Positions 1 through 10,504 of a stretch of DNA of 64,000 bases are shown in pieces. Position 1 is the first letter of the stretch. Every line of letters starts with the position of its first letter. Where the stretch lies: the NCBI RefSeq assembly GCF_026151205.1, contig NC_087080.1, forward strand, positions 8,211,720 to 8,275,719, given 5' to 3'. Origin of the DNA: Bolinopsis microptera. Lineage: Eukaryota > Ctenophora > Tentaculata > Lobata > Bolinopsidae. Made by a program: the position numbers and the translations under genes. The notes under the pieces are model-generated. The model saw only the letters and a program-made list of their open reading frames with translations, was not told the DNA's origin and did not search any database.

Positions 1-232
1 CAAATCGTATCGAAATCTGTAATTATCACTAGCTATCAACATCTGAGCTGTATGTTCAGATCGAATCCGATCACATATTTCCCCTGTAATATGTACGAAC
101 TGACCCTTCTCAAAAACAGTGGTGCCCTGTCAAGTACCGAGTACTGTCAAGCATCACAGCAGCAAAGGTGTTATACGAGAACATGGTCACGTGATTCAAT
201 TAGCAGTGTGGAGCACGAGCTTGCGTCTCATG

Positions 233-1476
233 GGCACATATTAGGTGCGATGGGTGCGGGATCGCACAATTTACCGTTTTCCGCACACTTCCGCATAATT
301 TATTGTTTTCCGCACATTTCCGCACATTTTGTAATTATCTGCATATTTCCGCATAATCTAGCATCTTCCGCGTAATTTCGCATAATTTTGAAATTTTCGC
401 GTTAAGATTTTCGAGTGTAAAAACCAAAATATGTTAAAAGTCGGGCCCTTTTAGGACCCTGACCCAGGCCCTTTCGGGACCCTGACCCAGGCCCTTTCGG
501 GACCGTGACCCAGGCCCTTTTGGAACTCATGCTTAGGTCACGTGACCCGGTTACCACGTGACCGAGGACCTTTCGGGACCGTGACCCAGGCCCTTTCGGG
601 ACCCTGACCCAGGCCCTTTCGGGACCGTGACCCAGGCCCTTTCGGGACCCTGACCCAGGCCCTTTCGGGACCCTGACCCAGGCCCTTTCGGGACCCTGAC
701 CCAGGCCCTTTCGGGACCCTGACCCAGGCCCTTTCGGGACCGTGACCCAGGCCCTTTTGGAACTCATGCTTAGGACACGTGACTCAGGCCTTTTCGGGAC
801 CGTGACCCAGGCCCTTTCGGGACCGTTACCCAGGCCCTTTCGGGACCGTGATCCAAGCCCTTTCGGGACCGTGACCCTAGCCATTATGGAACCCTCGTCG
901 TTACCGTACTTCGATTATAGTGTATCAGTTATCATTTGTAGGTGATAATAGAAGAAGTAGGTGTAAAGGGTAATGAGCTTTATTCGTTGCAGCGTTGGTT
1001 TTATAGTGGGCTTAATGGATCTTGGATCGAATGGTTCACAAGTACTGACGATCAATGCCAACAAGCGTGTCACATATTTGTGATCACGAATGGGATCTGA
1101 TCGACTCTATCAAGAGGCGTCTTCAAATAACTGTATCCTGATTCCTGATCTCTACCAGATCAAGTCACTGTTCGATTCTCAGATAACTGAATCTCAATAT
1201 AGGTTCAATCATGGTCTTAGTACAAAGAACTACACCCTCAGTAACACATAAACAGACCTATTTTTGATAAGAGCGGCGGTTATACGTTTAGAATTTCCAA
1301 AGTCCTTGAGAAAATGCAAAAAAAAACCGCACAGTTCCCGCACAAATTTCGAAAAAATCGCCGCACATTTGCCGCATAATTCGTACAAATTTACCGCACC
1401 TTACCGCACATTTTACCTTTATAGTCGGGTGCGGTACCGCATAATTTCGATTTTTTCACCGCACCTAATATGTGCC
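233..1476. mobile_element. Non-autonomous TIR element containing a minisatellite
   Basis: The ends are 17-bp perfect inverted repeats: GGCACATATTAGGTGCG at 233-249 and its complement at 1460-1476. Both subterminal zones (about 250-400 and 1265-1455) are packed with CCGCAT / CCGCAC motifs. Such arrays are typical of transposase-binding subterminal repeats, for example in hAT-like elements (inference). No transposase frame is present. The middle is a 23-bp minisatellite. I could not see a clean target duplication, so the exact ends and the superfamily are uncertain. Confidence 0.6.
443..890. repeat. 23-bp minisatellite
   Basis: About 19 tandem copies of a 23-bp unit around CAGGCCCTTTCGGGACC. 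A variant unit containing AACTCATGCTTAGG occurs twice (about 520-545 and 760-785), which suggests a higher-order expansion. Because 23 is not a multiple of 3, all frames cycle through the same peptide, so the 160-codon open frame here is a by-product and not a gene. Confidence 0.9.
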
Positions 1477-2375
1477 TCTGTAATGCGTCTTGCTCATGAC
1501 TCATGTATAAAAGCACTAGATCAAGGGATCACGTATCAAGGACAAGTCAATCTATCCTTTAGTCTATACATCAGCTGTACATCATGAAGCGATCTAATTC
1601 CGCTATATCTACCGGAGAATCTCCTTGCTCTAATCGAAAACGTCTAACCATCGGGCAGAAGAGACAAGGGATCCAAATTCCAAATGTTGAAGAGCGTCAA
1701 ATCCTCCTCTTCAGTTGCCCAACACTTTGGAATCGGTTATCGGCGAGATAACTGTTCGAAATACCAAGAAGAAATTAGCAGAAATGGACAGATATGACAT
1801 CACCTTTGGTTCACTTGCTCGTCTGAACGGAAGTTGTTGAAACGTCCTTCTACAGAAAACGTCGACCAGGCAAAAAATTAAACTTTTCAGAAAAAATTAA
1901 GATTTTGGAAAATAATTGTTGAAGAAAAATTCGGGGGAAAAGGAAATACCCGCAGTAAATTGGGGTTTGCGGTAAATCAGGGCGCGGTAAATCGGGATTT
2001 TACTTCATTATTTAGTTTATAGTGTATTAGTTGGATAATATTTAAAAAAGTTGTAGTATTAAAAAGTTTTAATACTTTCAACACTTCGAAAATTTTCCTA
2101 CAATCCTAAATTCCTGTTTCATTTGTCCTTGTCTCTTTCAACAGGATATTATCCAACTATCAGTAAATTTAGAGATGTACAAGGTTGACCAGAATAAATG
2201 CAATGCTGAGGTAGAATTAGTAGCTGATCATTTAGTTGTTCTCTTTGCTCTTTATCAAGTTACCAGTTTATCAAGTTTTTAACTCATTAAGTTATCAAAT
2301 AATGACCCAGCTGGAGAAAGATGGGCATACCACTTTTCAATAAAGCGAAATTATAATGAACTTAGCTATGACTTT
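1477..2375. other. No gene seen
   Basis: AT-rich sequence. Around 1575-1860 there are short open stretches on the plus strand, none of which I recognise. Nothing else can be supported. Confidence 0.4.
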
Positions 2376-2378
2376 ACT

Positions 2379-2462
2379 TAACTATAATGTTAACAATAAC
2401 TTAACTATAATGTTAACAATAATTTAACTATAATGTTAACAATAACCTAACAATAACTTAAC
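2379..2462. repeat. 23-bp AT-rich tandem repeat
   Basis: Three and a half copies of a unit containing TTAACTATAATGTTAACAAT, directly adjacent to one another. Confidence 0.85.
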
Positions 2463-2605
2463 TTACAGAACGTAGTGTGGTACGATGCCTAGAGAAACAT
2501 GGCACCGAAGTCCAAGTTATTGAAAATAAGTGTAAACTTGTGTGTCAAACACTCCCGTGGAAATCATCTGCTGCGATAAACAACATGGTTAGTTGAACAA
2601 CTTAA

Positions 2606-2687
2606 TATTGCTGGTTCAACGTATTGTCTGCACCGGTATTTGGAACTTATTGCTGGTTCAACGTATTGTCTGCACCGGTATTTGGGC
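2606..2687. repeat. 42-bp tandem duplication
   Basis: Two adjacent near-identical copies of a 42-bp unit with core GGTTCAACGTATTGTCTGCA. The flanking open frames are not recognisable. Confidence 0.8.
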
Positions 2688-2963
2688 GTAGTTGAGGAAT
2701 GCTTTTCCGAATTCGTAGGGCTCAAAAAGTGTTTTTTTTTCATAATTTCTATTGATGGTTCAAGCTTGGATGTATTTATTTTTGATAAGGAACACACTTT
2801 CGTCGCGGACGGATTTGAGCGATATAGTAACTTTAAGATGTCAGTGTGCAAAATCGCTCCAAAAGTCCTCTCCATAAGAAACTCTCAGAAATGATTATTA
2901 AGACCTTTTTTCTTCAACCCAGTACAAAATCAGTACTTGATTCTTTGAAAAGATCAAGATTCT

Positions 2964-3330
2964 GTGGTACGTGATTTTCTATTCTTTTTATTCTTGGCTA
3001 GAACGGAATGTAAGGGTATGTATGTCAGATTCAATTTATTGTTGGTTCTCTCCGTTCCACCTTCACTCATATTACCAAACGGCACAAATAGAAAAGACGG
3101 TGCTAGACTGGATATATTATCAGCATTAAGCGCAAGATCGTTATTGTCGCCGCTGGACAGGGCATTTACAGATGTAAGGGTACTTCACCCTCAAGCCCAG
3201 TCCAACAGTGACAAGAGTGGGCTTTTGGCTGCCGGACCGGATTTTGATGGATATCAATCAATTATCCGGTTAGCCGGATTCAACAAGCAGTACGTTCTAA
3301 CAAGAGTAAAGAAGAATTTAGAGTAGAGAA
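2964..3330 (+). mobile_element. Retroelement-associated protein fossil
   Basis: An open stretch whose second half contains KDGARLDI, DRAFTDVRVLHP and QAQSN in that order. From memory this succession occurs near the C-terminus of retroelement polyproteins in many invertebrate genomes. It is a degraded remnant of a larger element, and I cannot assign the family from this piece. No long ends are visible around it. Confidence 0.4.
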
Positions 3331-3881
3331 GTTATTATCAGAAATGATATGCAATTGGCATATCCTACCAATTAGTATTACCATAGACCCCTCGAGCGCG
3401 ATTGCACGTGTGAGACACAGTTGTTCCCTTTTTGTCATGCAGGTCTAGGTCTGATTATCAATCAATAGTACCCGATCCAGGGCACGATTGTACCTTTATA
3501 GCATGCTGGCGCACTTAATCCTTTAATCACTGGCTCGTTCCAATTAAGCGGGACAGTATAGTTCCCGATTCAGATTTCAAGGCACAAATAGTACCCTGAT
3601 TCGCATGCAAGCATATTTTATCACTGGATCGTTTCTACCAGCTATAAAAACGTCGGACAATGTCCTTGGCAACACGATTTACCGTAATATCTAGAGGCTG
3701 GAACAAGTTTGTCATGTTGGCGGGGACTAGTTCATGAACTATGTTGTTGAGTGCCATAATTTCGTTGACTTTTTTCCGACAAGTGACCCTTGAATACATC
3801 ATATACTAGTAGAGTTTTCTGTGCCTCCGGCAGACCAAGGAAAACCTTTCCGTCGTTAACTTACGGCACAATAAAGTTCTC

Positions 3882-4046
3882 AAAGTTGTCATATTCTGGA
3901 CAAAAAGTTCGAAATGGAAAAATTTCAACGGACTTTGACTTGGACGGACATTAATTGAACGGACTTTATTTGAACGGACATTAAGATGAACGCTAGGGCC
4001 TCCAGCGTTCAAGTAATGGCCGTCCAAATAAGGTCCGATAAGGTAA
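3882..4046 (+). mobile_element. Short dispersed repeat D, copy 1
   Basis: A block rich in alternating ACGGACATTAA / ACGGACTTTA motifs that ends in GGTCCGATAAGGTAA. It is nearly identical to 8776-8959, apart from small indels near its 3' end. The unit contains a small hairpin around the GAACGC...GCGTTC centre. It looks like a MITE or the end of a longer element. Confidence 0.65.
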
Positions 4047-4319
4047 TTCGACTACATTGAAAACAAAACCCCTACTAAATAGTGGGTATAATTTGCCCAT
4101 TTTCCAATGTTTAATGAGCTGTTTAAAGCAATTGCTGGGTGGGTATCTTAATTTATATACCAAAACACAGTTAGTACCGCAAAAGCCGGCAAAAGGGGGT
4201 GGGTGTCCTAAATATTATTTGAAAAAGCAGTTAGTACCGTGAAGGGGGTGGGTGGGTCCTTTTTGTAGATTCCAAAACTGCACTTAGTCGACGTCACGTA
4301 CGGCACTTAGTACCTGATC

Positions 4320-4343
4320 CCCCCCCCCCCCCCCCCCCCCCCG
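4320..4343. repeat. Poly-C tract
   Basis: An uninterrupted run of about 23 C, ending right beside the left terminus of the TIR element at 4348. Confidence 0.9.
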
Positions 4344-4424
4344 GTAAGGGGTCGTTCACATATTACGTAATCACTTTTTGGCCAATTTTTAACCCCCAAA
4401 TTAGGTCCAATTTAGCCAAATACC

Positions 4425-4631
4425 TTGACGGATGTTACTCGTCTAAATTTCTTCGAAGTAGCGCGCGCCGGGCCAGACCATTAATATCAATGATTAACAA
4501 TTTAACGGGTGATACTCGTAAAATATCTGTTCCGTAAAATATCTGACCGTCGACGAGTCCAACGACGAGTCCAACTCGGCGCGCGTCCTGGTATAGGTTG
4601 TAAATGTAAACCTACAATTAACAATGATCAA
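4425..4631 (+). mobile_element. Mini-element B, interrupted by element A
   Basis: Flanked by 9-bp duplications CCAAATACC (4416-4424 and 4632-4640). B itself is about 83 bp. It starts TTGACGGATGTTACTCGTC and includes GTAGCGCGCGCCGGGCCAGA. It ends with a short hairpin followed by AA. Its 3' part is split by element A. Related copies lie at 6400-6462, 45478-45522 and about 59485-59563. Confidence 0.7.
4502..4617 (+). mobile_element. Mini-element A, copy 1 (inside B)
   Basis: Starts TTAACGGGTGATACTCG and ends AAACCTACAA. It is flanked by 8-bp direct duplications TTAACAAT (4494-4501, 4618-4625). At 116 bp it is longer than the other copies because of two small internal duplications (GTAAAATATCTG and CGACGAGTCCAA). 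Confidence 0.8.
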
Positions 4632-5286
4632 CCAAATACCCTGAACATGCCCAACACCGATATTTTACGCGCTCTACTTGTAGTAGTGGTCCCCTGAACT
4701 CGTATATGAATTTTCATCAAAAATGTCGGAGTTATGAGCCAAAAACCATATGACCATATTTGGACATACACACCAAATTTGATCGATTTTGGCCCATAAA
4801 TTGGGCAAATATCAATATTTTTGAATTACACCAACTTTATAATTATATGGAAGGTAAGCATATACTCCACAATCTCTATAATTATCAGCTCATTATCTAC
4901 CTAACTGTGGATTCTGTGTTCACAGTTCAAATAATCGCAAAAAATGAACAAAATCGCCCATATCTCACTTCGCGATATAATATTTGCGAAACTGATTTCG
5001 CTCAAAACAATAGAACTCAATAGTATAAGGTTTCAATATTTTTATATGAAATTTTTAGAATCAACGTAGAATTAATCGCATTTCGACCTTAAGTTTGTAT
5101 CATGGAATTTTGAGTTAGGCCTTCAAAAAAAGTTGGCGGCCAAATTCTATAAAAATTTGCGGTGCATTTTTCAGGGGACCAGTAGCGAAGCTACGAGTAG
5201 AGCACCTAAAATCTGGGTCTTGGGCATGTTCAGGGTATTTGGCTAAAATGGGCCTAATTTGGACCAAATATGGGCGTGGCTGCCCC

Positions 5287-5379
5287 TTGTAGGTTTACAA
5301 CCTACCAGGACGCGCGCCGAGTTGGACTCGTCGACGGTCCTGTATATGGAACAGATATTTTACGAGTATCACCCGTTAA
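5287..5379 (-). mobile_element. Mini-element A, copy 2
   Basis: A 93-bp copy in reverse orientation, inserted in the right arm of element C. Flanked by the 9-bp duplication GGCTGCCCC (5278-5286, 5380-5388). Confidence 0.85.
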
Positions 5380-5480
5380 GGCTGCCCCGCGGGCACGGTT
5401 TGGCGGTTGGGGTCCGGGACCCCCTCAAAAGTTCGGTCACCGGTCCTAGTTTGTTGGTCTGGTAATATGTGAACGACCCT

Positions 5481-6106
5481 GGACCCCAAACCTACAATAT
5501 TTCTCCTGACTGCATATTGCTAAAATCAAAAATCGTAATATTTTAGTGTCTAGTCTAATCACTAATATGATTACTAATACTATTAGCTAAGGCCCACTTT
5601 AAGTTTACCATCATATTCATATCCCCACTCTCAAGTCTCAACTCTGTAACGGTGTGCCGATTTATTTTAATTGTATCTATAATCGTGTTGCGAATTGTGT
5701 ATAACTATTAGTATTACTCAAATTATAACTATAACTTTAGACCGTCACGGTCAAGAAACTCCGCTTAAGCCCAGTTTTAACCACGATTTAACCCCAGACT
5801 GATAAACCGCTCCGAATTGAAGTGAACACGGTTGGTTCAGAAAACTCCCTTGAAAATCCTCCTTACAGAAAACACATACTGACTGTGGCTGCTAACAAAA
5901 CTATGGTGAGTAGTTCTACTAGTTTCAGTAAAATCATTGTCACCAAATACAGTCAAGCAGAATCATAAATTTATCAACATAAAATTTCAAATCTAGCAGA
6001 ATTAGAACTAAATTTAGTCAAAAATGTTCGTGGTCCGGAATATTTGATGTCTCAAGAAAAAAATACACAATTTCTGTGTTGAAAATTGTAATATTTGTAA
6101 CTATCA
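5481..6106. other. No gene supported; one possible exon
   Basis: Around 5815-5913 on the plus strand an open stretch ends at ATG|GTGAGT, a good donor site, and could be an exon of an unseen gene. I recognise nothing in its translation (IEVNTVGSENSLENPPY...). The rest is AT-rich with no signal. Confidence 0.25.
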
Positions 6107-6297
6107 CCAAGATGTAATTAGATCGAACGCAGAAATTAGATCGAACCGGTTCGATCTAGGAATTGGATCGAACGCGCGGCGCGGCTTTCAATGTATTTGT
6201 ATAACTACTGTATATGTATCTCGCGCCAGCGTTCGATCTAATTCCTAGATCAAACCGGTTCGATCTAATTTTTGCGTTCGATCTGATTACATCTTGG
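6107..6297. mobile_element. Palindromic MITE
   Basis: About 75-bp inverted arms beginning CCAAGATGTAAT / ATTACATCTTGG, both containing GATCGAACGC and the self-complementary GAACCGGTTC. The spacer is about 40 bp and there is no reading frame. It is a typical snap-back MITE; the superfamily cannot be told. Confidence 0.8.
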
Positions 6298-6399
6298 TTA
6301 CAGTAACTGTAAAGTCGATGACCCTTCCCCTGATCCCATCCAAAAACGTGAAGTAATTAATGAATAATGAATGAAGGGAGTCACTAGTTAAAATTAAAG

Positions 6400-6462
6400 T
6401 TGACGGATGTTACTCGTCTAAATTTCTTCGAAGTGCCGAGTTAGTCCATTAACAATGGACAA
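6400..6462 (+). mobile_element. Mini-element B, copy 2
   Basis: Begins TTGACGGATGTTACTCGTC and ends with the hairpin GTCCATTAACAATGGAC plus AA. At 63 bp it is shorter than the copy at 4425. No clear target duplication is seen. Confidence 0.65.
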
Positions 6463-7416
6463 TAGTTTAAAAGGAACGAAATGTCGAGCTGAGCGCATGT
6501 CACGTCATGTCAGAGCACATATTTAGTTCAAGTATGTGTCAAGTATAAAGTAAATAGTATTACTCTCTCGATTCGTGACCATTACATATATGTTTATTAT
6601 ACTTATAGTATTAGTTATACAGACTATGTGGTTTATACCGGGAAGTATTTAATTTCACTCGGGATTTGTGGTGAATCGGGGCTTCACATACTTATACTAA
6701 CTACTATACTACCTAGTTGAGTTAACTACTGTATGGGCGCCTGTCATCCGACGTGACCTGTGGAAAACTAGCTGCAGTGCCAGTGGCAACGTTTAACTTT
6801 AATCAATTTAATCAGATGTCACGCGAAACTTAAATTAAAAACTGAAAATACTTATTACGGTTACTATACTTGAGTTGAATTATTTTGCGATTTTGCGAAT
6901 ATTTTGCGATCTTAAAATTCTGACAGTAAGTTCCAATTTGATAACTACACGTTTGATTTTAAGCTTAGCATTATATTTTCAGATCTGTCACCATTTTTCG
7001 CCGGAGTTGAGGTCTAAAGACTTTAAGCCGACTATAAAGATAAGAGTCGTTCCTCCAGTGAAGCCGAAATAAATTCTGATGCCATGTCTTTACAATTGCA
7101 TGATAATTTCAACAATTAGAGTTGTAAAATATTTGTAAAATTTAACTCAACGAAATCCATTGGCATTATCATTGATCAAAGAGCTGAAAAATATTTGAGA
7201 AGTTGTTTAAACAATTAAAGTTTAACTTTAATGTTTAAGGGATTCGGATAGCTGCTAGATATTTATTTATATTATTAAATTATTTCTAAAACCCGATTTC
7301 CCGGTGAGAAACAGAGTCCTGTCTTCATCAGTATGTATGTTAAACCTAAAAGTAAAACCGTTATATAAATTATGTAAATAGTGAACTATACATACTCATA
7401 GTTCACTAATATCAGT
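6463..7416. other. No gene seen
   Basis: AT-rich intergenic sequence. Its open frames are short and have no recognisable content. Confidence 0.4.
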
Positions 7417-7425
7417 ATCACCAAT

Positions 7426-7794
7426 GGCAATAGCGCACGTTATATGAATATCTCCGCCAAAAGCACATCCAATTTGATACGTATGAAATATGTTTATAAC
7501 TTCCTTGGTTGTGCACTAAGTTGGCGTTCCTCGACCAAAATTGAACGGGGAATCGTTTAAGATCACTTTCGGGGCACCTCGACAAAAGCTTCTCACGCTA
7601 TTGACATTGTGCTTTTTATGGAGAAATACGTCAGTAGCGTTTTTGAGCTTGTTATTCTCTTTTAAAAGTATTCCAAGTGATTTGAGTCTGAAAACATTGC
7701 AAAATAATTTTCCTCGATTCATGAAGTTTGAAAGAAGTTACAGCAATGCGCGCAATTTGGGGAGTGTGCTTTTGGCGGAGATATAAACTGCGCC
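7426..7794. mobile_element. MITE with 9-bp target duplication
   Basis: 369 bp with inverted ends containing TATCTCCGCCAAAAGCAC (left) and its complement (right, about 7767-7784), flanked by the direct duplication ATCACCAAT (7417-7425, 7795-7803). The interior frames on both strands are shadows of each other and carry no recognised domain. A 9-bp duplication would suit a Mutator-like element (inference). Confidence 0.75.
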
Positions 7795-7970
7795 ATCACC
7801 AATATTACCAAGATGAAGATGCGAGTATAATAGGTATACCAAATTTTGAATTTTCCTTATTCCATCTTGCGTCTATCTAAATCTGGCTGGGGAGATTATG
7901 CTTATAGTTATAATTATTATTATTATGCTTATAGTTATAATTTAAATTATATTAAATATACCTTATCGGA

Positions 7971-8110
7971 CATATTGCGTAAACGGACATTAAAACGGAC
8001 GCTCGAAGGCATTAATGCTTAGTGTTTAATTACCTTATCGGACCTTATTTGGACGGACATTACTTGAACGGACATAATTATGAACGGACATTAATATGAA
8101 CGCTAAAAGG
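7971..8110 (-). mobile_element. Dispersed repeat D, reversed fragments
   Basis: Two stretches beginning ACCTTATCGGAC with ACGGACATTA motifs, reverse-oriented relatives of the block at 3882 and 8776. Confidence 0.55.
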
Positions 8111-8245
8111 CAATCAAAACCATCAAAAATCCGAATTTTGTTCATCTTTTTTTGACGTTTTTAAATTTTAGCAAATGATTTGTAAATCCATTTTTCATAC
8201 AGCTAGCTATACAGTAAGCTTATCTGCGCTGTGCAGATAAGGTAG

Positions 8246-8671
8246 GAAGGTACCTACAAGACTAGATTAGATACCGTCGGTCACATACCTAGGGAGATAT
8301 CCCGGTTTGTCTTCTACTTTATCGAGATGGGTGGTATGGTAGAAGGTATCGTAGCTGACATAAGCCACCGAAGGTCGCCTATACCAAGTGGGGGGCTAGA
8401 GATAAAGCTTAAGCTGTACTTTAGGCATTCAAGTATCTCTCTAGTAGAGCAGTTGGGATCGTGTATTGCCCGGTACGACTACGAGTTGGACAGACAACCA
8501 GTTGTAAGAGAAAATGTGGAGGTAGAAGTTAACGGGTGATACTGATACTCGTAAAATATCTGTTCCATATATTGACGAGTCCAACTCGGCGCGCGTCCTG
8601 GTAGGTTGTAAACCTACAAGGTAGAAGAAGCCGAAGATCAACTTCAAGATAGTGATCTTGCAATAATGTGA
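8246..8671 (+). pseudogene. HIRAN-like domain fragment interrupted by element A
   Basis: From 8276 the frame reads VGHIPREISRFVFYFIEMGG, then SPIPSGGLEI. The G-[HY]-[IL]-P-R-E-[IL]-[SA] motif is the hallmark I associate with the HIRAN DNA-binding fold and with related proteins that are repetitive in invertebrate genomes. An upstream stop leaves no N-terminus. Near the C-terminal end the frame is broken by a mini-element A (8529-8619). The insertion plus one target duplication is 99 bp. It could be a decayed host gene or part of a DNA transposon; I cannot say which. Confidence 0.4.
8529..8619 (+). mobile_element. Mini-element A, copy 3
   Basis: 91-bp copy, TTAACGGGTG...AAACCTACAA, with the 8-bp duplication GGTAGAAG at 8521-8528 and 8620-8627. 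Confidence 0.85.
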
Positions 8672-8775
8672 TATTTACAATTATTCAGATTGTTACAATT
8701 TTATAATACCTTGTTTTTATTAATTCAACGATATAGTTTAGTCTAATGATAGCTATTGAAATTGACTGAAATTAA

Positions 8776-8959
8776 AAAGTTGTCATATTCTGGACAAAAA
8801 GTTCGAAATGAAAACATTTTTGAAAAAAATTTAACGGACTTTAACTTGGACGGACATTAATTGAACGGACTTTATTTGAACGGACATTAAGATGAACGCT
8901 AGGGCCTCCAGCGTTCAAGTAATGTCCGTCCAACTCCAAATAAGGTCCGACAAGGTAAA
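8776..8959 (+). mobile_element. Dispersed repeat D, copy 2
   Basis: Second near-identical copy of the block at 3882-4046, from AAAGTTGTCATATTCTGGAC to AGGTAA. A shorter related piece with TTGAACGGACACTAAAATGA follows at about 8985-9020. Confidence 0.65.
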
Positions 8960-9020
8960 TTACTAGTACTACCTCATCGAACTTTATTTGAACGGACACT
9001 AAAATGAACGCGTTACCTTT

Positions 9021-10400
9021 TTTAAATCAACTGCAGCATGTTTTTATGCGCATTAATTTTAACCAGAAACCCAGACGTTGATTTACAATTTAAATTGAGT
9101 AACTTGATGTTTTAATAGATTGACCTACAGGTCTCACAATATTCTCCATTTAATTGAAATTATTGACATAGTTTAATTAGGCTTCATCATATAAATTATA
9201 TTGACTTCTTTATTTAAAGACTTCAAAGAAATGCCAGACTTGAATTTTACAAACTGATATTTTATTTGCTTGTAGTTGTAGCCAATTCAACTTAAATTTT
9301 AATGAATTATAATAACTTGGTTCAAGTTAACTCGGGTCCTGGAATAATTAAACTTGAAGGAATGACATTTTTGGTATCTATAATTAACCTAGCATGTTCA
9401 CTGTTCAGAAGGTCTGAAGCCAGGTGACCCATGCTTCCATAATATGCAGTTTATATAATTGTTATTCACATTTCTAAACAGCTTTTGAGCAATTGGTACC
9501 GAACTAATCAAAATCAGAGAAAAAAAGTTGTGCCAACTCTTGGCCCTTATTGTAGACACTGCAGTTTGATTAATTTCATGCGTTTGATGGAAGAAAAACA
9601 ATCGCATCAGATTGTCGTGCTACGTTCAATTATACTACGTGCATCAGGGATTTCTCTGACAACCGAAATTTATTTGGCGAATTGTGAAAAGCGAAAACTC
9701 GCGAAATGAGTTGAAGCAATTTTGCATTTGATAGATAAGATAATATGATGCTGCCATTAGTGAAAAGACGAATCTATTCCTTAGTCAGATCTGCAATTCG
9801 CCTCTATATTAGGTCGTAAGTTGGACAACGATCAGGTAAGACGATCAGTAAAACCAGAACAGTCGACCGCCTTGTTGATTCGTCCTTTCGTTTGTGACTA
9901 CATCAGTAGGGAATTTAATATTTACATTATATTTCTAAAATCGCCGAAAAAATGTACATTACAAATAACCATAGCATAGGAACAATAAATAATCTTGAAC
10001 GAACATCTTTCACTGATTAAAATCGATGTTATAAGTACCACTAGAAAAGAAGTAAATGGGAATTAATGGATCATACGCTTTTGCAAGAGCAACCAATAAA
10101 TCTTGGATATCTATTATCAATAAAATAAGTAATTTATTTGGAACTCTTCCCTAGATTACAGATTTTTTTTGCAAAAGCTCACTTTCTATTGAAACAAACG
10201 TTAAATAAAAATATAACAATCCTTTATACGACAATTTCCGATTCAAATGTTGTTCAGTATGAACCTAAAAACCAAAAAGGGTCACTTTTCAAAGTAAGCT
10301 ACATTCTGTTTAATTTTGCTTCTCATAATTCAAGCCCAAGAGCTAAATTGTCTTCTGTTTTACATCAGTATAGTATGATAATCTGATAACTATACTCTCC
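9021..10400. other. No gene seen
   Basis: AT-rich intergenic region. Open frames of 69-82 codons on both strands overlap one another and show no recognisable sequence. Confidence 0.4.
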
Positions 10401-10401
10401 A

Positions 10402-10407
10402 TTTATT
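10402..10407 (-). promoter_or_regulatory. Candidate polyadenylation signal of GCDH
   Basis: AATAAA on the minus strand, about 100 bases past the GCDH stop codon. Confidence 0.5.
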
Positions 10408-10504
10408 TTGAAATATTTATATCTCTCTAATAACGACACAAGATATTCAGTATCGTGGTGAGTTTTAACACAATAATTGAGGGTCATGTCTCATATCTTT
10501 GCGT

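Larger units (their letters stand above)
4348..5480. mobile_element. Element C: TIR/foldback element with nested insertions
   Basis: Terminal inverted repeats GGGTCGTTCACATATTA (4348-4364) and complement (5464-5480). Inner arms are also partly inverted: AAATACCCTGAACATGCCC near 4635 reappears in reverse near 5222-5240, and GTAGTGGTCCCCTGA pairs with TCAGGGGACCAGTAG. No transposase frame is seen. Three younger insertions sit in the arms: element B at 4425-4631, an element A inside B at 4502-4617, and a second element A at 5287-5379. Each is flanked by its own target duplication. Confidence 0.7.

Noticed and set aside
402-884. 160-codon minus-strand frame with RKGLG...PERAWVTVPK repeats
   Set aside because: It is the translation of the 23-bp minisatellite, where every frame is open because the unit length is not a multiple of three.
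4425-4631. Hammerhead ribozyme in mini-elements A and B (CGACGAGTCC resembles part of the core)
   Set aside because: The GAAA part of the catalytic core and a cleavage site are missing in every copy.
7541-7786. 81-codon frame and its antisense partner
   Set aside because: Both are contained in a MITE with inverted ends and a target duplication, and neither has recognisable residues.
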